Source of the DNA: Chondrosia reniformis
Taxonomy: Eukaryota; Porifera; Demospongiae; Chondrillida; Chondrillidae
Length of the DNA: 64,000 bases
NCBI GenBank assembly: GCA_947172415.1
Contig: OX359191.1
Coordinates: forward strand, 1,116,001-1,180,000
Reading direction: 5' to 3'
Shown: in pieces, positions 13,306 through 27,600 of the stretch
Numbering within the stretch: position 1 is the stretch's first letter
How the letters are laid out: each line of letters begins with the position of its first letter
Notes under the pieces: model-generated
What the model was told of the DNA's origin: nothing
Database searches by the model: none
What the model saw: only the letters and a program-made list of their open reading frames with translations
Translations under genes and position numbers: made by a program

Positions 13306-13449
13306 TGACTACAACATGTTAAATGTGTTAGACATACATATGTGGAATTATGTGTTAATCTCTTTTGGGTGCCTCTAGATTAGGTGATAATGTCATCCAA
13401 AGTGTGAACCTTAATATAAATATAAATATACCATAGCCATCCACTGATT

Positions 13450-14053
13450 ACTCCTATACAGAGACTACCTCTCTATAAAGACTGCTCCTATACAGAGACA
13501 ACCTCTCTATAAAGACTGCTCCTATACAAAGACTAAAGACTGTTCCTATACAGAGACTACCTCTCTATAAAGACTGTTCCTATACAGAGACTACCTCACT
13601 ATAAAGACTGCTCCTATACAGAGACTACCTCACTATAAAGACTGCTCCTATACAGAGACAACCTCTCTATAAAGACTGCTCCTATACAGAACCTACCTCT
13701 CTATAAAGACTGCTCCTATACAGAACCTACCTCTCTATAAAGACTGCTCCTATACAGAGACAACCTCTCTATAAAGACTGCTCCTATACAGAGACTACCT
13801 CTCTATACAGACTGCTCCTATACAGAGACTACCTCTCTATAAAGACTGTTCCTATACAGAACCTACCTCTCTATAAAGACTGCTCCTATACAGAACCTAC
13901 CTCTCTATAAAGACTGCTCCTATACAGAACCTACCTCTCTATGAAGACTGCTCCTATACAGAGACTACCTCTCTATAAAGACTGCTCCTATACAGAGACT
14001 ACCCTCTATAAAGACTGCTCCTATACAGAGACTACCTCTCTATATAGACTACT
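13450..14053. repeat. 34-bp minisatellite, ~18 copies
   Basis: The unit contains GCTCCTATACAGAGAC followed by TACCTCTCTATAAAGACT. There is a shortened unit near 13527 and point variants (AGAACCTACC for AGAGACTACC; CTCACTATA for CTCTCTATA). The same unit forms a second array at 61993-62189, 48 kb away inside an AP-2 alpha intron. Confidence 0.97.
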
Positions 14054-15174
14054 CATAGCATCTGTAATATAATAAATAAATTTCTATATTTTTCTTAAGA
14101 TCACCTAATTGTCTGAATTTGGAGAAGTTAATTCTCGGTTTGAACAGACAAAAAATGATTTCTCAAATTCAGTGTTTTCTGATTTCTGGTGCCGTCATGT
14201 TGACTAAATCCCTATAATTGAATATAGATGTTGCCATGACAACAAATATACTCGTTGTTATGCATTGATGTGAAGTCAGGGTTTATTGAAAGTTAAACAA
14301 TTTTTCAGTAAAGATGAATGGATCCCTTTTAATTGTGTTAAAATCTGTCTGTCTTATCTATAATGTGATAATAACTCATGCTGCCCAATTCATGTATCTT
14401 ATTTTAAACCTCTGTACTGGAGGTTTCCATAGTAACAATGGGTTAAATGAATGCAAGCAATCCTTGGTAACGTTCCTATCTTGGCAGTTGCTACCAATCA
14501 TATCAAGTGAATTTGGTCTAATTAGAATTTGTCAAGAAATATATTTAATTAGTAGAATTTTACTCTTAATAGGGGATGGAATCTAATTGTATGGAATTCC
14601 CTATGTTAAGTATATGTTGTTAGATAATTCTAGAATAATATTTGGTATGTATTAACTCCACAGAGGGGATGTATTTGGTTACAATCATGACAATGAAGGA
14701 GGTTAGTTTAGAAATTGTTTCACAGTTTCCCACCAGGATCACATTAAACCATTGTCCTATACACTGCTACACTACAATGAAGAGAAGCTATTAAGAACTC
14801 TTAGTAGTGTGTATTCTTGCAATTTTCTAGTTTGTATGTGCAGTTATTTCCAGTGTAAGTGACAAATCTACCTTCCTGATTGTATGGTAGATGGTTAGCC
14901 AATGAAATGATTTAAATCCAGGCTAACAGTTGTTAGTATGCAATCATATTCCTCAGATTATACAATTATCACTTCATCACAGCCATTTATGTGTTGTGTT
15001 CTCCGTCTACAATAGAATTTTGTGCACATATGCATATAAGAATTTGATATCTACTTGATATGCAATAATTTATATAAAACATACATACGTAGCTCTATAT
15101 ATATATGCATATATATGTACATACATTTGTTTAAGTTATTCTCACAAAAAATTTGATTTCTAACTGATTTCAGG

Positions 15175-15345
15175 GCTGTATGCAGAACTTGGGGCCAGAG
15201 GGGGCAAAATGAAAATTTTCAAAATTTAGGGGGGCAATGGTATGAGGGTGTCGAAGCAGTTTAGGGGGTTCCCAAAAGTCTATGGGGGCAAAATCAATCC
15301 TAGACGGGGACAAATGCCTCCTCCTCCCCCCCCCCCTCCTACAAG
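15175..15345. repeat. G-run/C-run patch, probable transposon relic
   Basis: GGGG-rich segments (GGGGCCAGAGGGGGCAAAA, TTAGGGGGGCAATGG, TATGGGGGCAAAATC) are followed by GACAAATGCCTCC and a C10 run. In an otherwise AT-rich context this looks like a degenerate interspersed repeat, but I cannot name the family. Confidence 0.4.
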
Positions 15346-18300
15346 AGCTGTAAATCTGAATTTCTTATTCATTATATTTCTAGCTTACAATGTGTGTATA
15401 GTTTCGTTTTTCTATATAATATACTTGCTGCTTAATGAATACACCTACATACTTCAAATTAGCATTCTGTTTTCTTCGGAGACTCTTTAACTAATTTGAT
15501 TTTCACTTTTATGCAAATGATACTAAGAGGTTAAAAGTAAATCCATCACACATATTACGGAAGAGTAGCGGAATGATGTAATAGGCAGTTTGTTATAGCA
15601 ATAACAATGATAATAGCCAATTACCGGTCATTAAATGTAGTATTGATCTTTATCATAATGCTAACAACCCAGTCCTTGTTGCCGATGTAAGCTTTAAGCT
15701 AACCTTAACCCGTTAATTTTTGCATACGGATACTTTACCATCTCCTTATTCAAATAACTTAACATCTTGTAAGTTTAACAAGGGTTTGCCCCTCAGTACA
15801 TAGATTGGTTGTTATCTAATACATCTGCCCCGGGGTTGGTTACTTTTGTATGTTGTACACATATGTTTTGAGTTATGTGTGTATGTGTGGCAATGAAATA
15901 TTTCCCAGCAATGTGATAGGTGTCTGATATATCTTGTGTACCACTGTTAATTAGAGGAAGACTGTATTCCTTTGATCATCACAATGGCCTAGGAAATACC
16001 CTGAAACGAATATTTTATATTTTAAACTCCAATATATGACCATTATTTTAGTAATTTTTGGCTTTGTGACTGGTACATTGTTTAAAAATTATATACCTGC
16101 AAAGAATATGTATTTGATGGAGTGTTAGTACAAGTGTTTTTGTGAGCTACTTCCCAGGTGCTCTATATCCATTGTGAAGTATTATACTAAGTATTGACAC
16201 TAAAGATTGTTAGCTTGATTTAATTATCTTTACAGGGGCCATAATGTAGTCCATACCATGAAATGTGGTTTATGGGCAGATCACTCAATTAGGTATAACA
16301 AGAAGTAAGCTTTTGTGACTTCTTCCAAAACCATGATATCCCAAATGGGTTGATGTTGTTATAATGGATTTTTACCTGCCACTAATATCTTAATGTTTGT
16401 TTAAATGACCATTGCTTAAACCTTCATTAGACACCAAGTTAGTGTCTGTCTGAATAGTTATAATTAGATAGCTCCTCCTCGATTGGGTTGTTCTTTATTG
16501 AAGAATCTGTGTCTCTTGATTCTTGTTGTCAAATTACTGTTTCCTAACTGTTGGGCACCGATATTATTGTTTATGTAGTGGTATGTTCAGTGGGTATTTA
16601 ATGGTAATACAGCTAATCATCTTTCCGTCTCCCCTTGTTCCCCTCTCTGTTTCATTCACAGCACTCACAGATATAATTGGGGAGCAATCTTCTCCTCTAT
16701 GATTCCTGACTTTGAGGTAATTGACTAACACTTTTAGCCTAATCACCTTATAATATGAATAACTAGTGTCTTTTTAATAATATGAGCAAGACCTTTTGTC
16801 ACCAATCTATAGAATCCTACCATATTCAAAGCCATGTGTTGGGTTAGTGACTGATAGATAGTACTTTGGCTGAATGTGTGTTGAGTGTATAGTACCTACA
16901 CTTGTAGAAGGAACTTCCTAACTCAAACGTCAGATAAGCGGTTTCTCAGGCACACCCCTGGAAAATAAGATGTTTATTATGATTCTTTTGAAATTCTAGC
17001 AGCTGCTATCGCCATGTTTTGCCTAGCGCTTATTTTTGGAGCATGACAACATTTTCAGTGTTTACATCAAATTTGGAATATTACTGTTGATATCACAATC
17101 TTTCTCTGTTTCAAGTGGTTGTTTTGCCATGGGTTGGTCAGTGCAGAATGAAATCAGTGCTTTGAAATTATGTTTGGTCACATTTCTTTATATGTTGTCA
17201 AAATCGAATTCTCTCGATGATGTGTATGGAATTTTCCTTTCATGTAGCCTGTTTGGGCTCCATTTGCTGTGAAATTTCCTGTGCCCAATTGTAACTGCCT
17301 ATTGAATGAGCAGTTACCAGTGATGACCAAGTTTAGAATGTACATTTATTGAATATATTCACATAAGGTAGAGTAGTAAGGTGTAGTTGGGCTATTGATC
17401 TTATAGTTCAACAGTGAGTATCTACTGCATATGAATATACAGTAGAATCTATAAGAATGGTATTTTATTCGATATCAAAAATTTGCACTATATTATTTTT
17501 ATATACTTTTCACCATTGATAATCTGGTCCCTTATTGTCTAATGCAGCCAAATAAATTACGTACGTAGGTCCAATAGGAAACTGGATTAGGGAAGTTCTG
17601 CTGTATTACAAGTGTGTATGTACGTATACTTTGTGATGCAAGTACATATATAAGAACTGGAGAACCAGGCGTTTGCCTACATACATCATGTGCATATGTG
17701 TGAGTGTCTTGGTCTGAAAACATCCTAAGAGTTGAGTGCTACAACCTAGCTAGCAGCAGTTTATTAAGTTTATTATCAGTTAGCTTTATTTTGATTACTG
17801 CACTGTCTTGTTAGAAAATTGAAAGTAATGATGTATTAATTTTAATTCCTTCGGGCTTCATCAGGTTCGCACCAAGTGAATACTATAGATCCAGACAGAT
17901 TACTAGGTCGACCACTTGAATGTTTGTAGTATCTGCAAATGTCTCTAGTGTTGGCCAATGAGTTGGTTGCTAGGAATGTCAACAAAAATCTTCATTTTGC
18001 AGTCATACTGGCCAAGGCTGTATGGGAAGCCATTTTTGAATGGACAATAGTGTCTTTTTATAGCCTTTTGAAGAGGTGTCCCTTTGTTGCCATGCTGGCA
18101 ATTAAAATGTTTGAAATTGCTTAATTTCACTGTAGACAAAGTTTTCTCTTTTCCCATAATAATAATATTGAGAAAGTTAGGAAGCCATTTTGTTGGTGAC
18201 TAGTGATTGGTTTCTTATCAAAGTTGTGGTTTCCTAAAGTGTTTCTCATTCCAAAAGAAGCATTTTCAACATTTCTCACCTCCAACATTTGAAATTATTA

Positions 18301-21300
18301 GTGTAGGAGTAGCTGTGACCTTGTCTGGCACCTTGGAAACCATTCCCTCCTGTGTTCAGGAAATGTTACCAGGATTATGTGAGGGAGCCATAAAAGTGTA
18401 CATTTTCTGTTGAACTGCTGTATACTTTTATTTCAACCTCTAGTCTCCTCTTTTCTCGGCTCTTCCTGTATACTAGCCTGTATTTAGGCTAGGTTTAACT
18501 CACGTCTGTCAACATGCCCATTTGACTGACCCCATTCCCATGTACCAGTCCTTGCATTCATGCTCAGTCGTTGTGGTCATTACATTGTATGTAACCTCTA
18601 GTTATCCTTGAAGTAGAATTTGTCTGCAATTATGTAGAGGTTAATGTACGTAGGTTGTGTGATTGAATTAGACACGTCTCATCAAAAATTGTCTCCATTG
18701 GGCAGACCAGACCTGTATGTATAGATACTGTATGCATGGGAAGTTATTGTACAATAAATATTTTAAAAAAAAAACAGATATGTCTGTATCTTTGGAAAGG
18801 GTCATCAAAGGGTCAAGGGTCAGCGTCAAAGATAAGTTCGACGCAGTTAGAAGAAGTCCTTATTCTATTACAGATATGTCTGATTTTTCAAATTGTATAA
18901 TTAGAATTATTTCCTAGCGTATATTCTTTCTACATAGTGTGTCATATTTAACTTGCAAATAATATGATTAAAATAGACATACATGCATACATGTACGTAC
19001 ATGAATCAAGATGTTTAATTTTGTTTACCATGTATTGAGATAATTTTGTAATTTTGTAAAAGAAACTACATCTGAACAAGGATATGCTGATTAATTTAAT
19101 GGATTTCCATTCCTTATTTAATTCCTCCAGTAATTGTAAACTAAATAGAATCTGTCTGTTATGTGAATATAAAACTGTCCAAACAGTTCTTGTATTGTTT
19201 TTCTCAGTTACATCTTAGCTTGTGAGTTACACTTTTATTTCTTAATATGAATATTTGAATGACTTAATAAAGAAATTTTTACTTTGTATAATTACTACAG
19301 CATTCCAAATCATGCCTATATGAAGCAAATATGGACAGTCACGTATACAGTGATTGATTCAAGTCCTTTCATCACATGTATAGCTTTACAATTTTGTCTG
19401 GTTTTTGTGTAACTTTAGATGACACCAATACTCCTTTAAACGTGTTAGGTTAACCCTACTGTATGTGAAGTATGAGATTATGTTCTGTACCATGGATGTA
19501 CTGGACTGGCCTACGTACGTATGTAGTTTACCAGTCTACATGGAATTTAACCTTTTCTTTCATTCAGTGAAAATGGCCTGTAACTAAGGGTTATGATGAA
19601 TATTACATACGTACGTAGTTTTGTTTGTTTTCTTTTGTTTAATGTATGAAACTCTAAACATGATAATCATGGACATTATTTTAGGACATAAATATATAAT
19701 ATAAATAGAAAGTGAGTGTTATTGCCTCTACGTAGGAACAAATTAATATGATTGCTATACACCTTGTGTCCAAGTAACTACTGTAACCTTCTTAATTTTA
19801 ATTGGATAAAGGCATTAAGGCATGTAATGATAAGTGACTGATAGAATTTTGCTATTTATTGCTAATATAATTTCCTTATTTACTGATCGTTTGGTAATCT
19901 TATTAAGGCTCCAGATGACAACCTATCTCAGGTCATGAGGTCATTGAAATTTGATTTCATGGCTGTTGAGTTCTTCTTAGGTTATCAGACAGAATTCTGG
20001 AGCTCAGTGGTGTCTCCTTGAACTAGCCGCAGGTCAAAACAAAGCCCAGAAGTTTAGTAAAGGCAGAAAAGTTAATTGTAGTAAAGACAATTCTTTTACC
20101 TATTATTGTAACTTTTAAAAACTGCCAATTTTTTCCTACCTTAATTTTCCTCTCCTACGTACCTCTTTCCTATCTTTAATCTCCAGCAGTACCTGGAATT
20201 ATTAATTATTTTAATTATTTTAATAGCCTGTCTATGTATGAATATGGCAAGCAGAAGTGTTCTGTTGTGCATTAATATGCAAGCGCTTGGTTGACCTTTA
20301 TTAAATATTGCCCTTTCTGTCTGCCATTTTTTGTCAGAACATTGTGGAGTATGCTTGTTTTATTCTAAATTTGATGTAGTGTATTGAAAAATGTTATGTA
20401 AAAGCTTGCTAAGATATGTAGGTGGTATTAAGAATTGCCCTTGCACAGATATACAGTACGTAGGTACGTATGTCTTTATAACATTTGTGAACGTGTTGTG
20501 ATATATGTAGCAATATCCAAGGAGTCAAGCAGGCCTTCATTGTTAGGTGGCAATTACAAGCCACATGTACTTCAAGTACTTCCTGTGATGGTACTGTCCA
20601 ATAAGCTGCAACTGTTGTTGTAAATCTTACATCTCCACATATATCATGAGCTCCGTTTACATACTTCCAATGTTATCCAATTAGACTAACACTATTCAAC
20701 TGTTCTTAAACTTATTAGAACGAATTACTTGCATCACCAAGCTTGTCAATTACCTCTATGATATAAATTTTGAACTACTTCACATTTCTATACAAAGTAC
20801 TTATGGTATAGAGAATGCTTCACTATTGAAATACAATCATTATTTGTTTTTGTGAAATACGCCCACTGATTCAGTTTACCAGATGTCATATGGTTCAACA
20901 TGGCTAATGAAACATTTCATTAAGATGTATTTAAATTGCCTGTTAACGAGAAACAGGAGGGTTGAGGTTTTGTTCAAGTGAATCCTATTAAATGACTGCC
21001 AATAAAGGGTTATTATTGACCTACCAATGCTAGCCACTTTTCTTATTACAACCCTAATTTCATCTAGTCCCCATCTCCTCTTGTCTCCATTGTCCATTAT
21101 GGTACATCTAGCTATTATGCAATTATTGTACTGTCTGTACTAGGTGAACCTTCTCAAGGAATCTTCTATCCACTCATTAAACGGGTAGATGTTTTGTCTT
21201 AAGTTGTTGCCATTCAAATTAGTGCCTTAATGCTCCAATCTCTATGGGCCTTCTTCAACCACTGTCTGCAGTAAACCCCTTTACATTATTTTTACGAATT

Positions 21301-21460
21301 TTACCATTATTACAGTAGGAAGCATTTACTACTGCTGTAGGGGAGAGTACCATAGGACCACTACAGAGTTGGCACGCTAAGTATTGGCATCCGTATAGGT
21401 ATCAAAATATCGGGTTATACAGGCTAGAGAATGATAGTGAAATCGATAGTGAAAAATGGC

Positions 21461-21874
21461 ACAATGAGGTAATGGGTGGAGACACAAGTGGGTGGGGTTA
21501 CATTCAAAGTCAGATTATAATGACAATAGTTAAAGCTTTATGATTCATTGGTATTGGATCTGAATCTGGTCCTACGGAAGAGGAGTACATGTCAAAATCA
21601 CTGATGAAGGATGGAATTCCCAGAAACGGTTGTCTGACCCAGTGGAGAAGAAGATGAAAGAAGGGAAAAGAAGGAAGAAAAGACTCCTGTATCTTCATCC
21701 AAAGCTCTCTTCAGGTTTAGTTCCCTATAGGCTCTTTTACAGAATAGGCACATAGCATGTAGTAAAACGGTATCTTAGATTTTTCATGGAAATGAATAAA
21801 GAGGGTAAGTGTATTAAGGGGAGGGGCTTGGTGTGGGAGTTTCCCACCTGTGTCTCCACCCATTACCTCATTGT
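21461..21874. mobile_element. Non-autonomous element with 26-bp perfect terminal inverted repeats
   Basis: 21461-21486 (starting ACAATGAGGTAATGG) is exactly inverted at 21849-21874 (ending CCATTACCTCATTGT). The interior contains a reverse copy of repeat family R1 at 21595-21785, apparently nested. The motif GAGTGGGTGGGGT (left copy AAGTGGGTGGGGT) also appears just inside the left arm and just outside the right one. There is no coding capacity. Confidence 0.7.
21595..21785 (-). mobile_element. Interspersed repeat family R1 (nested copy)
   Basis: Reverse-oriented copy inside the 21461-21874 inverted-repeat element. It carries GATGAAGGATGGAATTCCC, CCAAAGCTCTCTTCAGG, TTTAGTTCCCTATAGG and AGGCACATAGCATG. 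Confidence 0.85.
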
Positions 21875-24484
21875 ACTACTCAGGGGACATGAGTGGGTGG
21901 GGTAAAATTTAGAGTCCAATGATAAGAGATTGATAATCATGAGTTCTGAAAAGTACCTTTTGGTGACTTTAATACTTAATCAAGTGGTGTCTACAGTGTT
22001 GAAATAAAGGTAATTGTAGATGCCAAAATGTACCAGCATATTTGTGGAGAAGAGGTTGATTGTATAGAATGGTGTCAGCTGTTTGTATGACTGTTCTTGT
22101 TAAAACATCCCTATTGTATTATTTACCCTTTAACCACATAATGTTAATAAGGTTTGAATTAAGTCATTATCCGATGGTGATTGTCCAAATGCTACTTTGA
22201 CCAGTCCATGTTCTCACACGCTATGCCGCCATTTTTATAATTAAATCTGAAATGGTTGCCTTTGAAAACAGGTAGATTGATACATTGATACCAGAGTTAG
22301 GATAATGACTTCAGTAGTAAAGCTTGTGTTTATAGCAACGTGAGCGACTGTTTTTGCTTAATCCCTTAGTAACTGGTAACAAATCTGATTAGCCTGTTAA
22401 GGCTTTGATACTAGGGTAAAATGTATATATCTAGTAATCTTGTGGATTATTGAAATTAAGTCATATGGCCAAAAGAGAAAGGCTTAACACATCTTTAATG
22501 GTTTCTCTTTGAACTACTTAGAATCACTTTGGGGCTGTTTGTGGGTATGGATTGCCCAGGGCTATTATGAGGTCTTCATGGCTTCTTTGTACTAATAAGC
22601 GGGCTTCAAGGAAAGCTAATTCAAAACCACTGCTTTTCTTTCTATTAGAAGGACAACCAGAGTTTTGCTGATTCACTTCGTTTACTTCGTTGACACTAGG
22701 TGTAAATACATTTAATGGTTCTTTGTAGATATCTCCTCAAATTTCCATTATACTATCATTGTTAATTAATTTGTTCAAGGATATGCTTTGATAGAAATTT
22801 AAACTTTATAATTTAATAATGTGATTATCCGTCCTCTTGTGGTTGAATTTATGCTCGTGTTGATATGATCATAAATGTCTCAAGCAATTAAAGAGTTCAG
22901 CAGACTCTATGCAAATTTATACTTCCATCTTGTCTGTAGATTCCAATTTAATATTTTGCCATGTATAAACGTGTTAGTATTTTACTCTACTCTGAACTGA
23001 TTAATTAATAATTTAAATCTCAAGGTTTACTGTATGTATAATATGTAATGTAAATAATTTGTCATTCAATTGAGGATTGAGGGGATATTTTCTCTCCCTT
23101 AATATTTTTTATAAATTGGTCAGGCTTATACACATGACTTAGGAGAAATGTCTAGATTTTAAACTTTGATCCTCAAACAATTCTGTCAATTTTTAACATT
23201 TTACACGACATTGTTAAAGGATTATTTGTATTATGTAATTTGATGACATATCATTATACTGCATAAGGAAGTAACATATGTAATTTTGGAGTTAAATAAA
23301 ATCTTCGTATTGAATGCTGCTGTCTGACCTTGGTAAATTCTGTGGTGTCCAGGGAGATTATGTTTGCTGTCCTTCATAGTCCCTTAAAGTCCCTTTGATC
23401 AATTAAGCTCTTACGCCTGACAATAAGAGACCGCACAAAACACTAGATTCCTACAGTGAACTACAACAACAACTGACACAGTTTCACAATGAGCAAGTGG
23501 TATCTACTTCAAATTTTATCACTAGTATGTAGACACATAGGAACACACAACTTTCTCTATTTGGGACATTTGTGAATTTCACCATTCACCCAATATCTAT
23601 GTTTTCATATTGTGGGTCTTTGAGAATTTTCTTTGCCAAAAAAGGATTGGATGGATTTTATCATTAATAACGTATTTCTTAAGCCAACTATTTGGATCTG
23701 AAGTAGTAAAGGTGAATGACCTCTCTAAAAGCTGCTAATGACTTTAATGATGAGTAATAATTGTGTACAATCTAATTTCTAAATTAAGTGTAATTGTAAC
23801 TAGTTCAAAGGTTTGTAGTAAGGCGGGGTAGGACATTGTACGTGCATGATAATTTTGTCTTTTGTATGATGCCTATGTTACCAACAGTTTACTAAAATTA
23901 TTATCTTGGTAGATTAATCTTTGCATTTTGATTTCTGTAAGGGGTCTTGGCACATACATACGTACATATAAGGTGCAATCATGATATTTTAGTGTGAATA
24001 TTTTAAGAGAGCTCTTAGCTACATGCTGTAGATATGTGATGGTTATTGAATTAAGATAATACTTAAGCATTCTCTTTTATTTACTTCTGTATATACGTAC
24101 ATATGCACATACATATGTACTGTGATAATTATAAACATTGTTTACAGATTCTAACTCAAGTAATTAATAGTCTCTGGTTAGCACTTGAGAGTTTAAATTG
24201 CAGTGTAGTCTGTTAGTGTCTCTTTCATGCTCAAAAAGGGTTCGAGCATGACAATGGCTTTCTAGGCACCTTCTATAATGTCAGCGAGTATTCTACTTAA
24301 ATTCTTTGTCTAACATGGATTTGGTAAAAGTGAAGAATAAGGTTACGCAAATGATGTTGGATACCTTTGATGTTTTACATAATTTAATTATAAAAACCCC
24401 CAGACCTATTATAGTGCTATGAAATGTCACCCAGCTCTCTAAAACAGGTAAATGGTTAAATGATTTGAAAACAAACTTTAAACA

Positions 24485-24640
24485 CACACATAATAATCTA
24501 ACACACCATTTTTCAACATGCTACATCTACTTTAGAGTAAAAGACCTCTAGGGAACTAAACCTAGTGAGAGCTTTGGAAGAGGATACAAGAATTTCTTCC
24601 TGCTTCTTTTCTTTCTTCTCCACTAGGCCAAACAGCTGTT
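24485..24640 (+). mobile_element. Interspersed repeat family R1
   Basis: Forward copy starting AATCTAACACACCATTTTT. It includes TACTTTAGAGTAAAAG, AGGGAACTAAACCTAGTG and TTCTCCACTAGGCC. Confidence 0.85.
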
Positions 24641-27600
24641 TCCATACACATGCATACGTACATACACATGCATACACTAACAGATATACATACGTATTGG
24701 TGTACTAGCATGAAAACGTGATAACCACTTGAATTTTGCACTGAGCAGATTATTGTCATAGCCTTGCAAAGACTTTCTGCAATTAACTCTCTTTTATGTT
24801 CTAGTATGTACGTATGCTGTGTTTGTGTTTAATATTTTATTGAAAAATATTTAAGTGTTGATCGACTGCTACAATTTTTATACATTAAAGTTGATTGTTT
24901 TAATTTCCTCAAATGATTAACAAATATGTCTGCAATTGGACACTTTGTGAAGTGTATTTTGGTGGAGTTTTCATTTATTTTGATGCAAATGGCTCATGCC
25001 TGTGAACGCAACCCACTTCTAAGTGTTCAAGCACTAGTCTGACACATGATTGATTTTGAGCCCTTCTTGGTAATTTAATCACATCTTAAAACTAATTTCT
25101 AACTATATCAGTATCCCCCTCATAAGGTAGAATGTGTATATATAAAGTGTCTCTTTTTAATAAGCGGTCTATGCACATCTATACAAGATGGCTATATTCT
25201 AACAGTACATAATTTCCTGTGTGTGGATATCTATAGCCACGGACTTCAGTACATGTCTTGTTTTGTAAGCGAGCAAGACAGTAAGTCTAAGGTAATGTTT
25301 ATGAGCCAGATTCTCAGTCGTGTAGTATGACCCTAATCCCTTTGATGAGACTTGTCACATTCTTCAATGCCAAACTAGCACGAGAATCATGAATCTGTAT
25401 CCCATTTAATCATTCTATATGGCTTCCACTCTTTCTACTGTGTGTCTAGAAGCTTCATCTATTGTGTTTAAAGGCTTTAGTAATCCCATGAATGTGTGTT
25501 TCTGTGTTAATTAACCAGCTTTGACTTGTGTCTTCTCTCTCTGTGGTTTAACTTACTTATTGATTGGTTAGTTTAGTGTTATTCAGATTTAATTGTATTC
25601 ATATATACACCTTTATATCATCATGTAATAAATCCTATGTTTTTCCATGCTTTAAAGTGTTCTGATTGTTACGCTAAATTACTTTGACAGTAATCTATCT
25701 AATGCCTGTATTTGATTTATAGCCATTATTACATTATCTTGTTAAGCTGTTATTGGCCGTATTGTCATTAAGTGTGTAAATGAATGTCAACCAAATTTAA
25801 TGTTATACGTATGTGTGAGAATCTGTTAATAAGATTTGTAATCTTTCAGAAAGGTTTATTTTGTTATATACCAGGTATCACTATTGATCACTATTGGTTC
25901 TTTAGTAGATCCTCTAAAAGATAAACTATTTATTTTATTTTTATTGGGAAATCTTATTTTTCTCTGTATTAGTTTATAAGTTTGTGAGGTTACAGTGTAT
26001 ACAGGATTGTAGAAACGGTTGTGGTTACCTTATCAGTGTGTGGCATTTTCAGTAACCAATGGTGCCCACCTCATGGAGGAACTGTTATAAGTGTGTGCCC
26101 TACCTGTTTGGGTGATGAGGTTTTGCCTCATATATATGTTCCTGTACAAGTGCTTTACATAAGGGTAGACATATCTATGGCTTCTCAACTTGCAATCATG
26201 CTCCCCCCCTCTAGTAAACATCTACATGTATGTATTTCTGATAGACAAGACTTTGAAGAGCCCACTTTTCTCAAAATCAATAAAAGTGGTTTAATTAGGT
26301 ATACCTATTTGTTCCTCTTGTTTAAAGTGAAAGTCATTCCTGGCAATCCTTACAATGGAGAAGTGCTAATTAAAGACAGGTGTTACATATGGGGTTACCG
26401 AAGGAATTTGAGTGTCTCCACAAATGTGTTTCTTATTCTGAAGAATTGATAAAGATTTTTACCAAAAGTCTAAGAAATTTTTAAAATAAGTTTTAGTCTG
26501 ATTGGACTTTTTAATGATTCATTTAAAGACATGTACTGTATTTATTTAAATCAGCTAGTTTATTCTCTTCTCTATGGAGCCTTACCATTTTTATTATCAA
26601 ATCCTAAGGTACCAGTTAAGTGGGATGATTGTATTCTTTTTGAATGTTAGAACTGAATAAATACAATGACAAAAAAGGGCTAGAAGTATAATACCTTTAG
26701 ATTGTTTTCCTTTTTTATTCCTAATTCCTTTTACCACAGCTGGCACTTTTCCCATGCAAGGTTAGGATTTCAAGTATATTCATGATTTGCTCAATGATAT
26801 TCAAAACTCCAGGTGTGAGTGATCAATGAATATACTTATCACATTGGCGTGCTGACTGCAGTTGTTGCTTTCTGAGGCATGGCCCCCTGGTGTTGTGGTC
26901 ATAGTAGTGAATGTTACCTAATGTGTTGGGCAGTAGCACTTCTTGTCCTGTTGTGTTGCATACTCGAATCCTTAGATCACTGTTCACCAAAATTTTAGCT
27001 TTGGGGAAGAATCTTTTTGACTCATGATGGATGAAAGTAAAACCAATTTAAATTCTTTCTACACCTGTGCTGGAAATCCACTTGGACTTGTGTATAAACT
27101 AGGATTTCTGGTAAAGTGAAACTATTTCATATCTATCTCTATTCAATTGATCTCTCATTTTTGTGGTGTGAAAGGTGTTTGATATTGTTGGATTTAGTTT
27201 AATGGTAATCTAGATGGATATTGTTTGATTTATTATGAGCATGTAATAGTAGGAATGTTTTTGGGTCATTCTAGTGTGTGATTTTAAGGTTGAGTGGGAT
27301 TATTCGATTGGAGTGACACGACTAACTTGCGTAAACTTCAGTTACAGAGCACTTACATGATAATTTGTAGTGCACTATTAGCATGTTTGTCTTTTTATTA
27401 ATGATTGCTCTGCCTTATTGGGACTGATACACATAATTAGAGGGTTTGGTTGCCTGGGGTGAACTACTTTTGTATACTTTAATATTCATGTGACCCAATT
27501 AAGTCCTATTACCAGCGCTGTCATGGCAACCTAAACTAATCAGCTGGCTCACAGATGGATCATGGTCAGTTTAAAATGTACAAGTACTACCATGTGGGAA

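Noticed and set aside
26021-26449. 142-codon open frame in the intergenic region
   Set aside because: It opens with GTG, its first ATG is about 50 codons in, there is no splice or family signal, and its composition matches non-coding AT-rich DNA. It is longer than most chance frames but not persuasive.
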